A stretch of 64,000 nucleotides of DNA. It comes from an uncultured Clostridia bacterium (GTDB lineage: Bacteria; Bacillota; Clostridia; Christensenellales; Aristaeellaceae). The notes below the pieces were generated by a model. It was not told the origin of the DNA and did not search any database. It was given only the letters and a program-made list of their open reading frames with translations. The position numbers and the translations under genes are program-made. The DNA lies in assembly GCA_937886445.1 (NCBI GenBank), contig CALGBY010000043.1, forward strand, positions 1 to 64,000, written 5' to 3'. Below, in pieces: positions 42,020 through 51,768 of this stretch. Position 1 is the first letter of the stretch, and each line of letters begins with the position of its first letter.

Positions 42020-42712
42020 ATGAAAGAGGAATGCCTGATCTGTAGAGCGCCGCTGGAGTACCTGCAGGCGGATGAAATGATGGAATGTGTTTTTTGCCAC
42101 AGGAAGGAAAACAGCAAGACGCGATGTGTGAACGGGCATTATGTCTGCAATGAGTGCCATGTGAGGGGGATGGATGCTATTGCGGAGATATGCCTTTCCG
42201 AGACATCCCGGAACCCTGCCGCCATTCTTGAAAAAATGATGGCACGGCCATTCTGCCATATGCACGGCCCTGAACACCATGTGATGGTGGGTGCCGCGCT
42301 GCTTACCGCGTACAAAAACGCGGGAGGTGATATTGATCTGAAGCCGGCGCTTGAGGAAATGATGAGAAGAGGCCGGTCTGTACCGGGCGGCGCGTGCGGA
42401 TTCTGGGGTGCCTGCGGCGCGGGCATCAGCGCGGGTATGTTCGTTTCCATCATCACAGGCTCCACACCGCTTGCCTGCGAGCCCTGGGGCTTGTCAAACA
42501 GGATGACCTCACGCGCGCTGGAGGAGATCGGCCGGGTGGGCGGGCCGCGCTGCTGCAAAAGAGATTCGTATTTATCTGTTCTTGCGGCTGTAGATTTTGT
42601 GAAGGAGCATTTCAGTGTTGAGATGGAAAAGCCGCATATCGTCTGCACTCATTCCGCGGATAACAGCCAGTGCCTCGGAAGAAGATGCCCGTTTTCAGCG
42701 GAAAAGCGGTGA
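42020..42712 (+). CDS. DUF5714 cysteine-rich protein
   Basis: 230 residues, cytosolic by appearance. The N-terminus is a cysteine-rich knuckle region (ECLICRAP, CVFCHRKE, CVNGHYVCNECH), probably zinc-binding. The remainder has CHMHGPEHHVMVGAALL and GGACGFWGACGAGISAGMF, the pattern I recall for DUF5714 proteins, and ends with further cysteines (CTHSADNSQCLGRRCPF). The pattern suggests a metal-binding or redox enzyme, but no reaction is known to me. AAAAGGAGG lies before the ATG. It is in tandem with ftsK but probably separate because of the intervening hairpin. Confidence 0.7.
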   Translation: MKEECLICRAPLEYLQADEMMECVFCHRKENSKTRCVNGHYVCNECHVRGMDAIAEICLSETSRNPAAILEKMMARPFCHMHGPEHHVMVGAALLTAYKNAGGDIDLKPALEEMMRRGRSVPGGACGFWGACGAGISAGMFVSIITGSTPLACEPWGLSNRMTSRALEEIGRVGGPRCCKRDSYLSVLAAVDFVKEHFSVEMEKPHIVCTHSADNSQCLGRRCPFSAEKR

Positions 42713-42827
42713 GACATGCGGCAGGGCTTTCCGACTGTCGCGGGCGGGCGCACGGTGCATGAGCAAAGGCATCGTTCATAAATTGGGCATATCTTCTGAT
42801 GTGATGCTGTTTACCGGTATGCCATAA

Positions 42828-42875
42828 CAAAAAGCCATGAAAAGCGGATCGCGTGATCCTTTTCATGGCTTTTTG
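42828..42875. terminator. Bidirectional terminator between DUF5714 gene and plsY
   Basis: AAAAAGCCATGAAAAG and CTTTTCATGGCTTTTT are perfect complements around a GGATCGCGTGATCC inner hairpin, so a T run follows on either strand. It closes the plus-strand gene and the large minus-strand operon. Confidence 0.85.
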
Positions 42876-42956
42876 ATATATGTGCTCCTAAAAACCGCTC
42901 TGATGTGACACGGTCTGCGGTCATCGCGGCAGAGAAAGGGCATGCTTTATATCCTG

Positions 42957-43562
42957 TCAGTGCTTGGTTATCAGCAGACGGTTCTCTGTGCCGCTCAGCA
43001 GGCGTCTGATATTGGCTTTGTGACGCAGAATGCACATCATACAGATGATACCTGCCCAAAGGATGATATACCACGGCTGTCCGGAAACGATGATCATCAA
43101 AAAATAGCTGAACACCAGGATCAGACTGCCCGCGGATACATATTTTGTGAGCACGATCACCGCGATACAGCACAGGGCAGATACGATTCCCCAACCGGGA
43201 AACATCAGAAGCACGATGGCTGAGGAGCAGGCAACGCCTTTTCCGCCTTTGAAACCGTAGAGAAAGGGCCAGTTATGCCCGATGATCACACCGAGAGAAG
43301 CGGCGAGGGAACACCATCCTACGCTTTCCCCGCCGATCCACCGCCCGATCAGCACGGCAAGCACCGCTTTGAGAAAATCTCCGGCAAAGGTGAGGGCGCC
43401 GGCACGGGCGCCGAGTACCCGCAGTACATTGGTGGAGCCGGGGTTGCCGCTGCCTTCATGACGGATATCCGTTCCGGATTTGGCGGCAAGGATCATACCC
43501 ATAGAAAAATTTCCCAGCAGATACCCGATGAACAGGCACAGGACAGGCAGAAAGACATTCAT
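42957..43562 (-). CDS. plsY: Acyl-phosphate glycerol-3-phosphate acyltransferase PlsY
   Basis: Integral membrane enzyme making lysophosphatidate from acyl-phosphate and glycerol-3-phosphate, the first phospholipid step. 201 residues with five or more hydrophobic segments. Motifs: GYLLGNFSMG at the first helix, SGNPGSTNVLRVLG near residue 38, and FLYGFKGGKGVACS with the conserved GGKGVA. An upstream TTG in frame was rejected because GAGG is 9 bases from the ATG chosen. Last gene of the phoH-led operon. Confidence 0.95.
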   Translation of the reverse strand: MNVFLPVLCLFIGYLLGNFSMGMILAAKSGTDIRHEGSGNPGSTNVLRVLGARAGALTFAGDFLKAVLAVLIGRWIGGESVGWCSLAASLGVIIGHNWPFLYGFKGGKGVACSSAIVLLMFPGWGIVSALCCIAVIVLTKYVSAGSLILVFSYFLMIIVSGQPWYIILWAGIICMMCILRHKANIRRLLSGTENRLLITKH

Positions 43563-43606
43563 GCGGATCAACCTCTTTCATCATCCGGTCAGGAGACGTA
43601 GTCGGA

Positions 43607-44950
43607 TCAGTTCTCTTTTTTCTTTTCCCGCAGCGTAAAGCGGATGGGGGTGCCTTCAAAGCCAAAGGAACGGCGCAGACAGTTTTCCAGATAGCGCTGG
43701 AAGGAAAAATGCATCAGTTCTTCGGAATTGATGAACAGCACAAAGTTGGGCGGGCAGACGCCCTGCTGCGTGGCATAGTACAGCTTCAGCTTTCTGCCGC
43801 CGATGGTGGGCGGCTGCTGGCTGATCATGGCGTCTCCCAGCACATCGTTGAGCGCTCCGGTGCCCACTCTGCGGCTGGCCTGCGCCCATACGGCGTTGAC
43901 CGCGTCCAGCACGGTGTCGGCGCGCTTGCCTGTGAGGGCTGAAATGAACAGCACGGGCGCCCAGTCCATAAATTTCAGATCTTCCAGCACCTGCTTCCGG
44001 AATTTTTCAAGCGTTCCGGTCTCTTTTTCAATGGCGTCCCATTTATTGACGATCACCACCGCGGCCTTGCCTTCCTCATTGATCATGCCGGCAATACGCG
44101 CGTCCTGCTCAGTCACGCCGTCGTTCGCGTCGATCAGGATCATCGCCACATCGCAGCGGCGGATGGCGGCGATGGAACGCAGCACACTGTAGCGCTCCAG
44201 GCTTTCATCCTCGATCACATTTTTCCTGCGGATGCCGGCGGTATCGATGATGTTATACCTCGTTCCGTCCGCGCCGGTGAAGGAGGTGTCGATGGCGTCC
44301 CTTGTGGTACCGGGAATATTGCTTACCATGGTGCGTTCCTGCCCGAGCAGGCGATTGACCAGGCTGGATTTGCCCACATTGGGACGGCCTACCACGGCCA
44401 GCTGGATCTCATGGTCTTCTTCTGTTTCCTCTTCCGCGCCGGTCTTCGGAGGAAGCAGACGGACGATCTCATCCAGCAGATCGCCCAGCCCGAGCATGTT
44501 GGTGCTTGAAATGGCAAAGGGATCGCCGAGACCCAGCTCGTAAAACTCGTACAGGGTATCGGGCGTTCCGGGACGGTCCGCCTTGTTTACAACAAGGATC
44601 ACGGGCTTGCGCGTGCGGCGCAGTAGCTGGGCTACCTCATGGTCATCACTGGTGACGCCCGTTTTGAAATCGGTAAAGAAGCAGATCACATCGGCCGTTT
44701 CCATGGCGATCTCCGCCTGACGGCGCATCTGGCTGAGCAGAACATCCTCACTGCGGGGATCGATCCCGCCGGTATCGATCATGGTGAAGCGGCGGCCGTT
44801 CCAGTCGGTATCGGCATAGATACGGTCTCTCGTCACACCGGGAACATCCTCTACGATGGCGATGCGGCGGCCGGAAATTTTGTTAAAGAAAGTGGATTTT
44901 CCCACATTGGGTCTGCCAACGATGGCAACAAGGGGTTTCGTGTTTTGCAT
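43607..44950 (-). CDS. der: GTPase Der (EngA)
   Basis: Two-GTPase-domain ribosome assembly factor for the 50S subunit. 447 residues. Domain 1: GRPNVGKST at 12-20, DTGGI, and NKADRP. Domain 2: GRPNVGKSS near 187, DTAGIRRKN, and VNKWDA. The C-terminal KH-like domain ends in a basic tail (FTLREKKKEN). GGAGG lies 9 bases before the ATG. Located between the DUF512 radical SAM gene and plsY, the usual Firmicute order. Confidence 0.97.
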   Translation of the reverse strand: MQNTKPLVAIVGRPNVGKSTFFNKISGRRIAIVEDVPGVTRDRIYADTDWNGRRFTMIDTGGIDPRSEDVLLSQMRRQAEIAMETADVICFFTDFKTGVTSDDHEVAQLLRRTRKPVILVVNKADRPGTPDTLYEFYELGLGDPFAISSTNMLGLGDLLDEIVRLLPPKTGAEEETEEDHEIQLAVVGRPNVGKSSLVNRLLGQERTMVSNIPGTTRDAIDTSFTGADGTRYNIIDTAGIRRKNVIEDESLERYSVLRSIAAIRRCDVAMILIDANDGVTEQDARIAGMINEEGKAAVVIVNKWDAIEKETGTLEKFRKQVLEDLKFMDWAPVLFISALTGKRADTVLDAVNAVWAQASRRVGTGALNDVLGDAMISQQPPTIGGRKLKLYYATQQGVCPPNFVLFINSEELMHFSFQRYLENCLRRSFGFEGTPIRFTLREKKKEN

Positions 44951-45015
44951 AATACGGATCCTCCGGGTATTTTGCTGGTGAAAATCGTTAAAAAGGATGC
45001 TGCGTCCGGGCTTGT

Positions 45016-46317
45016 TCAGGCTCCGGCGCCCAGCAGTGCTCTGTACAGCCCCTCCGCGGTATTATCTGTGAGCGTAAGCGGTACAGGCAGGGCTTTTTTC
45101 AGTTCATCAAGGCTCATGCCGTCCAGAAACAAGTCCTTTTCACTGCGAAGCGTGACGGATGAGAGCAGAAGCTCATCGGCGTATTCGCCGGCGTCCTTTA
45201 GGCTTCTCAGCAGGTCTCCTCCTGTCAGCAGGCCTGTTACGGTGACGGACGGGCCGAAAAAGGTGTTTTCAACGGCGCGTACGGTCACCTTTACCCCCTC
45301 CGGGGCATACTGATCGACCCATTTTTGCATCATGGGCGCTACGGCTGTACCGCAGGCGATCATCACCCGGCGCGCCGCGGCCGGGCAGGTGTTTTCAGCG
45401 GCGGCCTGCTTCAGGCTGCTTTCAAACAGCCTGAGAGACCCTACGCCGTTCTCGATCTGCGGATAATCCTCATATTCCGCGTCTTCGGGAAGGTCTTCGC
45501 CGGCGGTCAGGTAAAACTCATCCGACGGGTAAACGAAGCGGGTGCCCAGCGTGTCGAGACATTTCTGCTGGAAGGCGCGCGCGAAGGACAGCACCTCTTT
45601 TGCCTTGTCCCGGGAAACTGTTTCAAGCGGGTACAGGCCTTCCCTGTGTTTTGTCAGCCCTACCGGCACGATGGCGGCGCTTTTCGCGGCGGGGTGCAGT
45701 GAGGCAAGGGTGCTCAGCGTATCCTCCAGCGCTTTCCCGTCGTTCAGCCCCGGGCAAAGCACGATCTGGCAATGAAAGCTCAGCCCGGCATCCCGCAGCG
45801 CGTTCAGACGGGGAAGCAGCAGCGCGGCGTTCGGGTTGCGCATCATTTTTACGCGCAGCTCGGGGTCTGTCGCGTGAACGGAGATATACAGAGGGCTTAC
45901 CCTGCGCTTCAGTATGCGCGCGAACTCGGCGTCATCCACATTGGTGAGCGTGATGTAGTTGCCCATCATCAGGCTCATGCGCCAGTCGTCATCCTTCACA
46001 TACAGCGTCTCGCGCATTCCCTTCGGCATCTGGTCGATAAAGCAGAAAACGCATTTATTGCGGCAATGGCGGGGCACAAGCTCCATGCCGTCCAGCGTGA
46101 TCCCGAGAGGAGAGCCCTTTGCCTTGAGCAGCTGCACCTTTTTTTCCTGCCCGTCCCGTACGATCAAAAGATCGGTACGCGCTTTTGTGCTGAGCGCCTG
46201 ATAGTCTATCTCGTCCAGTATTTCCTCGCCGTTGATGGACAAAAGAAGATCACCGGGACGGATGCCGTGCCTCGCTGCGATGCTGCCGGGGCGTACGGCG
46301 GTAACGGTGTGTGACAT
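45016..46317 (-). CDS. PDZ-radical SAM-DUF512 protein
   Basis: 433 residues. An N-terminal PDZ-like segment (SIAARHGIRPGDLLLSING, residues 12-30) precedes a radical SAM cysteine cluster C85-x3-C89-x2-C92 (CRNKCVFCFIDQMP), then the DUF512 region. The family is widespread in Firmicutes beside der; an Fe-S enzyme acting on an unknown substrate is implied. It begins one base after the era stop codon, so the two are translationally linked. Confidence 0.9.
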   Translation of the reverse strand: MSHTVTAVRPGSIAARHGIRPGDLLLSINGEEILDEIDYQALSTKARTDLLIVRDGQEKKVQLLKAKGSPLGITLDGMELVPRHCRNKCVFCFIDQMPKGMRETLYVKDDDWRMSLMMGNYITLTNVDDAEFARILKRRVSPLYISVHATDPELRVKMMRNPNAALLLPRLNALRDAGLSFHCQIVLCPGLNDGKALEDTLSTLASLHPAAKSAAIVPVGLTKHREGLYPLETVSRDKAKEVLSFARAFQQKCLDTLGTRFVYPSDEFYLTAGEDLPEDAEYEDYPQIENGVGSLRLFESSLKQAAAENTCPAAARRVMIACGTAVAPMMQKWVDQYAPEGVKVTVRAVENTFFGPSVTVTGLLTGGDLLRSLKDAGEYADELLLSSVTLRSEKDLFLDGMSLDELKKALPVPLTLTDNTAEGLYRALLGAGA

Positions 46318-46318
46318 A

Positions 46319-47218
46319 TTATCTGTTCTCCGTGTAGCCCAGTGTTTTCAGGTCTTCGGCGTTATTGCGCCAGTCGGGGCGTACCTTGACCCAAAGCTGC
46401 AGGTTGACATGCATGCCCAGCAGGTTTTCGATATCGGCGCGGGCCTGACTGCCGATCAATTGCAGCATCGCGCCCTTTTTGCCGATGATGATGCCCTTGT
46501 GGCTCTGCTTTTCGCAGTACACCGTAGCGCTGATCTCCATAAAATGGTCGTTTTTCTTTTCGATGCGCATCATTTCCACACCGATGCCGTGGGGTACCTC
46601 ATCGTGCAGATTGAGCAGCGCCTTTTCGCGGATCAGTTCGGCGCAGATATCCCGTTCGGGCTGATCGGTAAGCATATCGTCCGGGAAATATTTGGGGCCT
46701 TCCGGCAGATGGTCTGTGAGTTCCTTTACCAGCTCATCCATTCCGTCTCCCGTTTTGGCGCTTACGGGCAGGATGGCATCATAGCCGGCGCTGCGGAATT
46801 CGTCGATCACCGCCAGCAGATCCTTGGGTTCCTTCAGGTCCGTCTTGTTGAGCACAAGCAGCTTGAACACATTTTTGCCGCCCATTTCCTGAACGATGGT
46901 CCTGTCATGGGGGCCGATGGCGGTCACATCCAGCATCACGATCAGCGCGTCGATGCCATCCATGGCCTCATTGATGGAATTGACCATAAACTCGCCGAGG
47001 CGTGTTCTGGGAGTATGCATTCCCGGTGTATCCACAAACACGATCTGGTAGCCATCCCCGCCTACTACGCCCATCAGGCGGTTGCGGGTGGTTTGCGGGC
47101 GGGAGGATACGATGGCCACTTTTTCACCCACCAATGTGTTCAGCAGGGTGGATTTGCCTACATTGGGACGGCCTACGATGGCCGCGAAGCCGGAACGGAA
47201 CGCTTTCTTTTCACTCAT
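46319..47218 (-). CDS. era: GTPase Era
   Basis: 299-residue GTPase that binds the 3' end of 16S rRNA during 30S maturation. GTPase motifs GRPNVGKST (16-24), DTPGMH, and NKTDL; C-terminal KH domain (residues about 205-290) with KGAMLQLIGSQARADIENLLG. Standard length. It is directly downstream of the ybeY-cdd fusion, which keeps the ybeY-cdd-era order of other Firmicutes; recO, which often follows era, is absent here. Confidence 0.97.
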   Translation of the reverse strand: MSEKKAFRSGFAAIVGRPNVGKSTLLNTLVGEKVAIVSSRPQTTRNRLMGVVGGDGYQIVFVDTPGMHTPRTRLGEFMVNSINEAMDGIDALIVMLDVTAIGPHDRTIVQEMGGKNVFKLLVLNKTDLKEPKDLLAVIDEFRSAGYDAILPVSAKTGDGMDELVKELTDHLPEGPKYFPDDMLTDQPERDICAELIREKALLNLHDEVPHGIGVEMMRIEKKNDHFMEISATVYCEKQSHKGIIIGKKGAMLQLIGSQARADIENLLGMHVNLQLWVKVRPDWRNNAEDLKTLGYTENR

Positions 47219-47284
47219 TGTTTTTCTTCCTTTTCAGATAAAGATGATCATCCGGCGCGCGGCCGGATCGGGCAGCATAACAGG

Positions 47285-48184
47285 TCAGTCCTTTCCGAGG
47301 ATATCGCTGATCCCTTCGGCGGGACAGAACATACCGGGCAGCAGCTCCCGGAGGCTCATTTCCTCTCTGCGGTCGCCGCAGGCGGCGATCACGCGCAGAT
47401 CCGGGGCAAACTCGCTCAGCGCCTGACGGCAGATGCCGCAGGGCCAGGCCAGCGTCTTTTCAGCTGTGACCGCGATAACGGTAAACTCCCGCTCGCCTTC
47501 GCTGACAGCCTTGAAAAGCGCGGTACGCTCAGCACAGTTGGTAGCGCCGTAGCTGGCGTTTTCGATATTGCAGCCGGTGTATACCTTTCCGTCCCTGCAC
47601 AGCAGGGCGGCGCCTACCTTGAACCCGGAATAGGGAGAATAGGAAAACTGCATGGCTTCATTCGCCATCCGGATCAGCTCTGTATCGGTTACACGGTTTT
47701 CACCCGCGGCATTCAATGCCTTTTCCTCCATAGCGCGCATCCTTTCCTTGTCGTTTTCATTCATGTGGTCATAGCCCATAAGATGGAACAGGCCGTGACA
47801 GATCAGGTACATGATCTCCCGCTCTGTGCTGTGGCCGTATTCAGCGGCCTGAGCCTCGGCGTGCTCGATACTGATCACAATATCGCCCAGATAACAGGCC
47901 TTTAGCTCGGGGTCATACTCCATGCGAAGCTTTTTTTCACTGTCCTTTGCCGTTTTTCCGGGCGCGTAGTTCACCGTGGGGAAGGAGAGCACATCGGTCG
48001 CCCGGTCGGTATCGCGCATTTCGCGGTTCAATACGCGGATGCGCGCGTCATCGGTAAAGGTGACCTGCGCGGCCGCGTTCAGCGTGATGCCTTCTGTGCC
48101 GAAGCAGCACGCGGCGGTCTTCTGAGCGGTTTTCTCAGGGCACGGGATCTTTCCCACCCCTTCGTCATAGGAAAGTATCAGCAT
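47285..48184 (-). CDS. ybeY-cdd: Endoribonuclease YbeY fused to cytidine deaminase
   Basis: 299 residues in one frame. Residues 1-160 are YbeY, a zinc-dependent 16S rRNA maturation nuclease: ATDVLSFP near 62 and CHGLFHLMGYDH with H130, H134, H140 as zinc ligands. Residues 165-299 are homotetrameric-type cytidine deaminase (CMP/uridine salvage): YSPYSGFKVGAAL, CNIENASYGATNCAERTAL (zinc Cys217 and catalytic Glu219) and PCGICRQ (Cys249, Cys252). All catalytic residues of both parts are present. In many Firmicutes the genes are separate, with dgkA between them; dgkA is missing here. No frameshift is needed to read the fusion. Confidence 0.93.
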   Translation of the reverse strand: MLILSYDEGVGKIPCPEKTAQKTAACCFGTEGITLNAAAQVTFTDDARIRVLNREMRDTDRATDVLSFPTVNYAPGKTAKDSEKKLRMEYDPELKACYLGDIVISIEHAEAQAAEYGHSTEREIMYLICHGLFHLMGYDHMNENDKERMRAMEEKALNAAGENRVTDTELIRMANEAMQFSYSPYSGFKVGAALLCRDGKVYTGCNIENASYGATNCAERTALFKAVSEGEREFTVIAVTAEKTLAWPCGICRQALSEFAPDLRVIAACGDRREEMSLRELLPGMFCPAEGISDILGKD

Positions 48185-48203
48185 CTCTTTGCCTTTCTTT
48201 GGT

Positions 48204-50705
48204 TCATTCTTTGCTTTCTTCCTGATTTACCGCGAGCACGCTGTCGGGGATCTCGGCCGTTTCCGTGAGAGAAGGCCCCTTCAGCAGATCGTCCACCACC
48301 AGTGTTCCCTTCAGATCCTCCGGCATTTCAAGCGGTGGCAGAGGAGATTCCGGCTTCGGAGCCACTACTAGGATGCCGTTCGCGCTTTCCTGAACGGAAA
48401 CCTCTTTGGCTTCGGGAAGCTCAGTCGCTTTTTCAGCTTCCGCGGGGAGGCTTTCCTGCTCGGGGGCGGCGCTCTCCTTTACTTCAGCCGCGGGCGCGGG
48501 ATCGGCTCCGGCGGCTGTGCCCGGCATGGTGGGGTATTCGATACGCTCATGGAACACGCCGGTCAGCACTGTAACGCAGCTTTCGCGTATCAGATCCAGA
48601 TCCTTCAGGGTAAGAGGCGTTCTGTCCAGCTGACCGTCCTCCAGCTTCTGGCGGATCAGCTTTCTGATAAACGCGTCCACCTCCTCGGAGGTGGGGCTCT
48701 TCATGCTTCGTACGGCCGCTTCCACGGTATCGCAGATCATGATGATGGCGCATTCCTTTGTGGACGGTGTTTCCGCGCTGTAGCGGAACCGGGAAATATC
48801 CACAGGCTTTCCGCCCGCCTGCTGCAGTGCTTTATGATAAAAGTACATGACGGCCGTATTGCCGTGATGGCTTCCGATGATCTGCAATATGGCCTTGGGC
48901 AGGCGGTACTTGCGGGCGATCTCCACACCGTCGCCGGGATGCGCTGTAAGGATGGCGGCGGATACCTGCGGGTCGGTATGATCGTGGGCGTTTTCATCGC
49001 CGGTCTGGTTTTCCTTGAAGAACAGGGGACGCTTCAGCTTGCCCACATCGTGATAATATCCGCCAACGCGGGCAAGCAGCGGATCGGCCCCGATCGCCTC
49101 CGCGGAGGCTTCCGAAAGGTTGGCTACGATCAGCGAGTGATGATAGGTGCCGGGTGCTTCCAGAAGAAGCCTACGCAGCAGGGGATGGTTGGGGTTGGAC
49201 AGCTCCATCAGCTTATAGGGCGTTGGCAGGTTGAACAGCATTTCCAGCAGCGGCTGCAGAGCAAGCGCCAGCAGCGAGGCGCATACCGCGCCGCCCGTCA
49301 GCCATGCGAGCAGGATCAGCCCGTCTCTCATTTCCACATCGGTGATCATGCAGAAGGCGGCGGTGAGCACAGCGTCGCACACGATCACCGGCGGCAGACA
49401 TACCAGCGCGCGCAGGCGGGTGTGCTTGCCGCGCATCACGGCAACACAGAGCGCGCCGGAGGAAATGCTGCACACGGTAAACAGGATGGACTGGCCCGGG
49501 TTGTTTTCCCCGCTGTTGACAAACAGTATCGCGCACAGCAGGGAAAGGATGGTGTTCATGATCAGTCCGCTGCGGATGCCGGTCATGGCTGTAAGCAGGA
49601 TGGCGGAAAGCAGCACGGGGCAAAGGAGCGTGCTGATTCGCTCCGCGCCCGCGCATACCGCGAAGGTGAGTACGCATATCAGCGCGCAGAGCGTTGTTTT
49701 CTGGGTGTCTCCGGCAAGTGACGGTACCGCGATGTGCAGCAGTATGCAGGTGCATACGAGCAGCGCTGCGCACATGATGAGGCTTCCCAGATACAGAGAG
49801 CGGTTGAGACTGCCGCCGCGCAGCATGCTGTGCGCGTTCAGCAGGTCATACTGCTCCTGCGTCACTGTTTCCCCTTCATGGATGATGATCTGCCCGAATT
49901 TGTAGATCACCGGGTCCACAGCGTCGCGGGCAGCTTCTTTTTCCGCTTCCAGCTTTTCGTGATCTATCACATAATTGGGCCGTACGCAGGCCTTCAGGAT
50001 GGGACGGCCGATCTGCGTGAAAAGCGTTTTGTCGTCCAGCGGGCTGTAGGCGTAGCTTTCATCCACCAGCGCGGTGATGTCCTCCGCCTCGTTGCCCTCG
50101 GTGATCTTGGCGTTGCTTATTTTTTTCCGAAGGGCGCTGTACATGCTTTTCAGCGCGGAGGGGTCTTCCCGCATCAGACGCTCCAGCTGATAGCTGCTCA
50201 TCTGAACGATCTCGGCGGTCTCACCGGTCTCACTTTCAGGAACGGGTACGGTCAAAAGCGCGCGGGCCCCCTGGATATCCTCCGGAGTGAACTCGCCCGT
50301 CGTATATCCGGCCAGCGAGGGGACATATACATTGGTGATCTGGTTAAGCGCCTTTACGATGGTCTCAAACTGCTCAAGTATTTCGGTGGTGATGCTTTCA
50401 TCACGGATGAAGGTGGTCTTCACCCTGCTTTCGGCTTCCTCCCTGCGCTGTTTTGTGGCGGCCGGGTCCTCCCATGTGCTGTCTGTCACCTTGATATCCA
50501 CCGGGCTTACCGCGCCGGGCGTCAGATCATAACGCACGGGGAACACGCAGATGATGAACAGGATCGCGATGAGCGTTCCCGCGCAGATCGCGACCAGCAG
50601 GCGCTGAAAGGCGCCGCCCCTGAGAAATGCGGAGATACTGTTTTGCAGGCTTTCCTTTTTCACGGGAGCGCTCCCGTTTTCTTTTTTGCTGTTTTCGTTT
50701 TCCAT
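48204..50705 (-). CDS. pgpH: 7TM-HD cyclic-di-AMP phosphodiesterase, PgpH family
   Basis: 833 residues. One N-terminal helix (residues about 35-55), an extracytoplasmic 7TMR-HDED domain of about 240 residues, seven membrane helices (about 300-500), then a cytoplasmic HD domain: HHSLIVANLSE near 520 and GGYYHDVGKLKRP near 545, which bind the metals. PgpH enzymes hydrolyse c-di-AMP to pApA. The C-terminal 120 residues are a Glu/Ala/Pro-rich extension not needed for catalysis. AAAGGAG precedes the ATG. Between phoH and ybeY, the conserved position. Confidence 0.93.
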   Translation of the reverse strand: MENENSKKENGSAPVKKESLQNSISAFLRGGAFQRLLVAICAGTLIAILFIICVFPVRYDLTPGAVSPVDIKVTDSTWEDPAATKQRREEAESRVKTTFIRDESITTEILEQFETIVKALNQITNVYVPSLAGYTTGEFTPEDIQGARALLTVPVPESETGETAEIVQMSSYQLERLMREDPSALKSMYSALRKKISNAKITEGNEAEDITALVDESYAYSPLDDKTLFTQIGRPILKACVRPNYVIDHEKLEAEKEAARDAVDPVIYKFGQIIIHEGETVTQEQYDLLNAHSMLRGGSLNRSLYLGSLIMCAALLVCTCILLHIAVPSLAGDTQKTTLCALICVLTFAVCAGAERISTLLCPVLLSAILLTAMTGIRSGLIMNTILSLLCAILFVNSGENNPGQSILFTVCSISSGALCVAVMRGKHTRLRALVCLPPVIVCDAVLTAAFCMITDVEMRDGLILLAWLTGGAVCASLLALALQPLLEMLFNLPTPYKLMELSNPNHPLLRRLLLEAPGTYHHSLIVANLSEASAEAIGADPLLARVGGYYHDVGKLKRPLFFKENQTGDENAHDHTDPQVSAAILTAHPGDGVEIARKYRLPKAILQIIGSHHGNTAVMYFYHKALQQAGGKPVDISRFRYSAETPSTKECAIIMICDTVEAAVRSMKSPTSEEVDAFIRKLIRQKLEDGQLDRTPLTLKDLDLIRESCVTVLTGVFHERIEYPTMPGTAAGADPAPAAEVKESAAPEQESLPAEAEKATELPEAKEVSVQESANGILVVAPKPESPLPPLEMPEDLKGTLVVDDLLKGPSLTETAEIPDSVLAVNQEESKE

Positions 50706-50734
50706 AAGGTGATTCTCCTTTTTACGGGCGTGCC

Positions 50735-51700
50735 TTACTGCCCGGAAACAGACGAGCGTTTTTTCTCATATTCATCGTATGCGCGTACGATACGCTGCAC
50801 CAGCTCGTGGCGCACGACATCCTTTTCGTTCAGGTACTGTATGCCCACGCCGGGCACATTTTCCAGTACCTTCAGCGCTTCCTCAAGCCCGCTCACCTTG
50901 CCGCGGGGCAGGTCCGCCTGCGTCATATCCCCGGTCACCACGCAGCGGCTGCCCTCGCCGAGACGGGTCAGGAACATCTTCATCTGCTCGGGCGTCGTGT
51001 TCTGGGCTTCATCCAGTATGATAAAGGCATTATTGATCGTTCTTCCGCGCATGAACGCGAGCGGAGCGATCTCCAGCGTTCCGCGCTCCGTGAGCCGCTG
51101 ATAGCTCTCCACACCCATGATATCGTACAGCGCGTCAAACAGCGGGCGCAGATAGGGGTCCACCTTCTGCGTCATGTCTCCGGGCAGAAAGCCAAGCTTT
51201 TCACCGGCTTCCACCGCGGGGCGGGTAAGCACGATCTTTTCCACATCTCTGTTTTTCAGCGCCACCACGGCCAGCGCCATGGCAAGATAGGTTTTCCCTG
51301 TTCCGGCGGGGCCTACGGCCAGGGTGAGCGTATTCGTGTTCACCTTGTCCACATATTCCTTCTGCCCCAGCGTTTTCGCGCGGATCTGTCTGCCGCGGTG
51401 GGTAACGGCCACGGTGTCCCGCAGGATCTCGTCCACCTCGTCCGCTTTTCCTTCGCGCACCAGCGCGATGATGTAGCGGATGCGTGCGGGATCGATGTTT
51501 TCGCCTCTGCGGGCCAGCTCCGCCAGCTTCATTACCGACCGGTACGCCAGTTCCCTGTCCTCCTCCTCGCCGCCGATGTCCAGCTCCTGCCCGCGCAGAC
51601 GCAGGGAAACATTCAGTTCCTGCTCGATCACGGCGGCGTTGCGCTCATTCATGCCGAAAAGCGCGAGATACATATCCATATTTTCAAGCGGTATCTGCAA
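50735..51700 (-). CDS. phoH: PhoH family ATPase (PhoH-like protein YbeZ type)
   Basis: 321 residues. Walker A GPAGTGKT at 130-137, Walker B FIILDEAQNTTPEQMKMFLTR near 225. The N-terminal 100 residues are the KH-like segment usual for PhoH/YbeZ, which is a partner of YbeY in rRNA processing. The predicted start is TTG, 9 bases after AAGGAG. Alternative ATG codons lie a few residues in. First gene of the seven-gene minus-strand operon. Confidence 0.95.
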   Translation of the reverse strand: MQIPLENMDMYLALFGMNERNAAVIEQELNVSLRLRGQELDIGGEEEDRELAYRSVMKLAELARRGENIDPARIRYIIALVREGKADEVDEILRDTVAVTHRGRQIRAKTLGQKEYVDKVNTNTLTLAVGPAGTGKTYLAMALAVVALKNRDVEKIVLTRPAVEAGEKLGFLPGDMTQKVDPYLRPLFDALYDIMGVESYQRLTERGTLEIAPLAFMRGRTINNAFIILDEAQNTTPEQMKMFLTRLGEGSRCVVTGDMTQADLPRGKVSGLEEALKVLENVPGVGIQYLNEKDVVRHELVQRIVRAYDEYEKKRSSVSGQ

Positions 51701-51768
51701 CGAAATAATCTCCTTCAGATCAGCACTTTGATCGGGTTCCGTACAAATAAGTATAAACCCCCTCTAAT

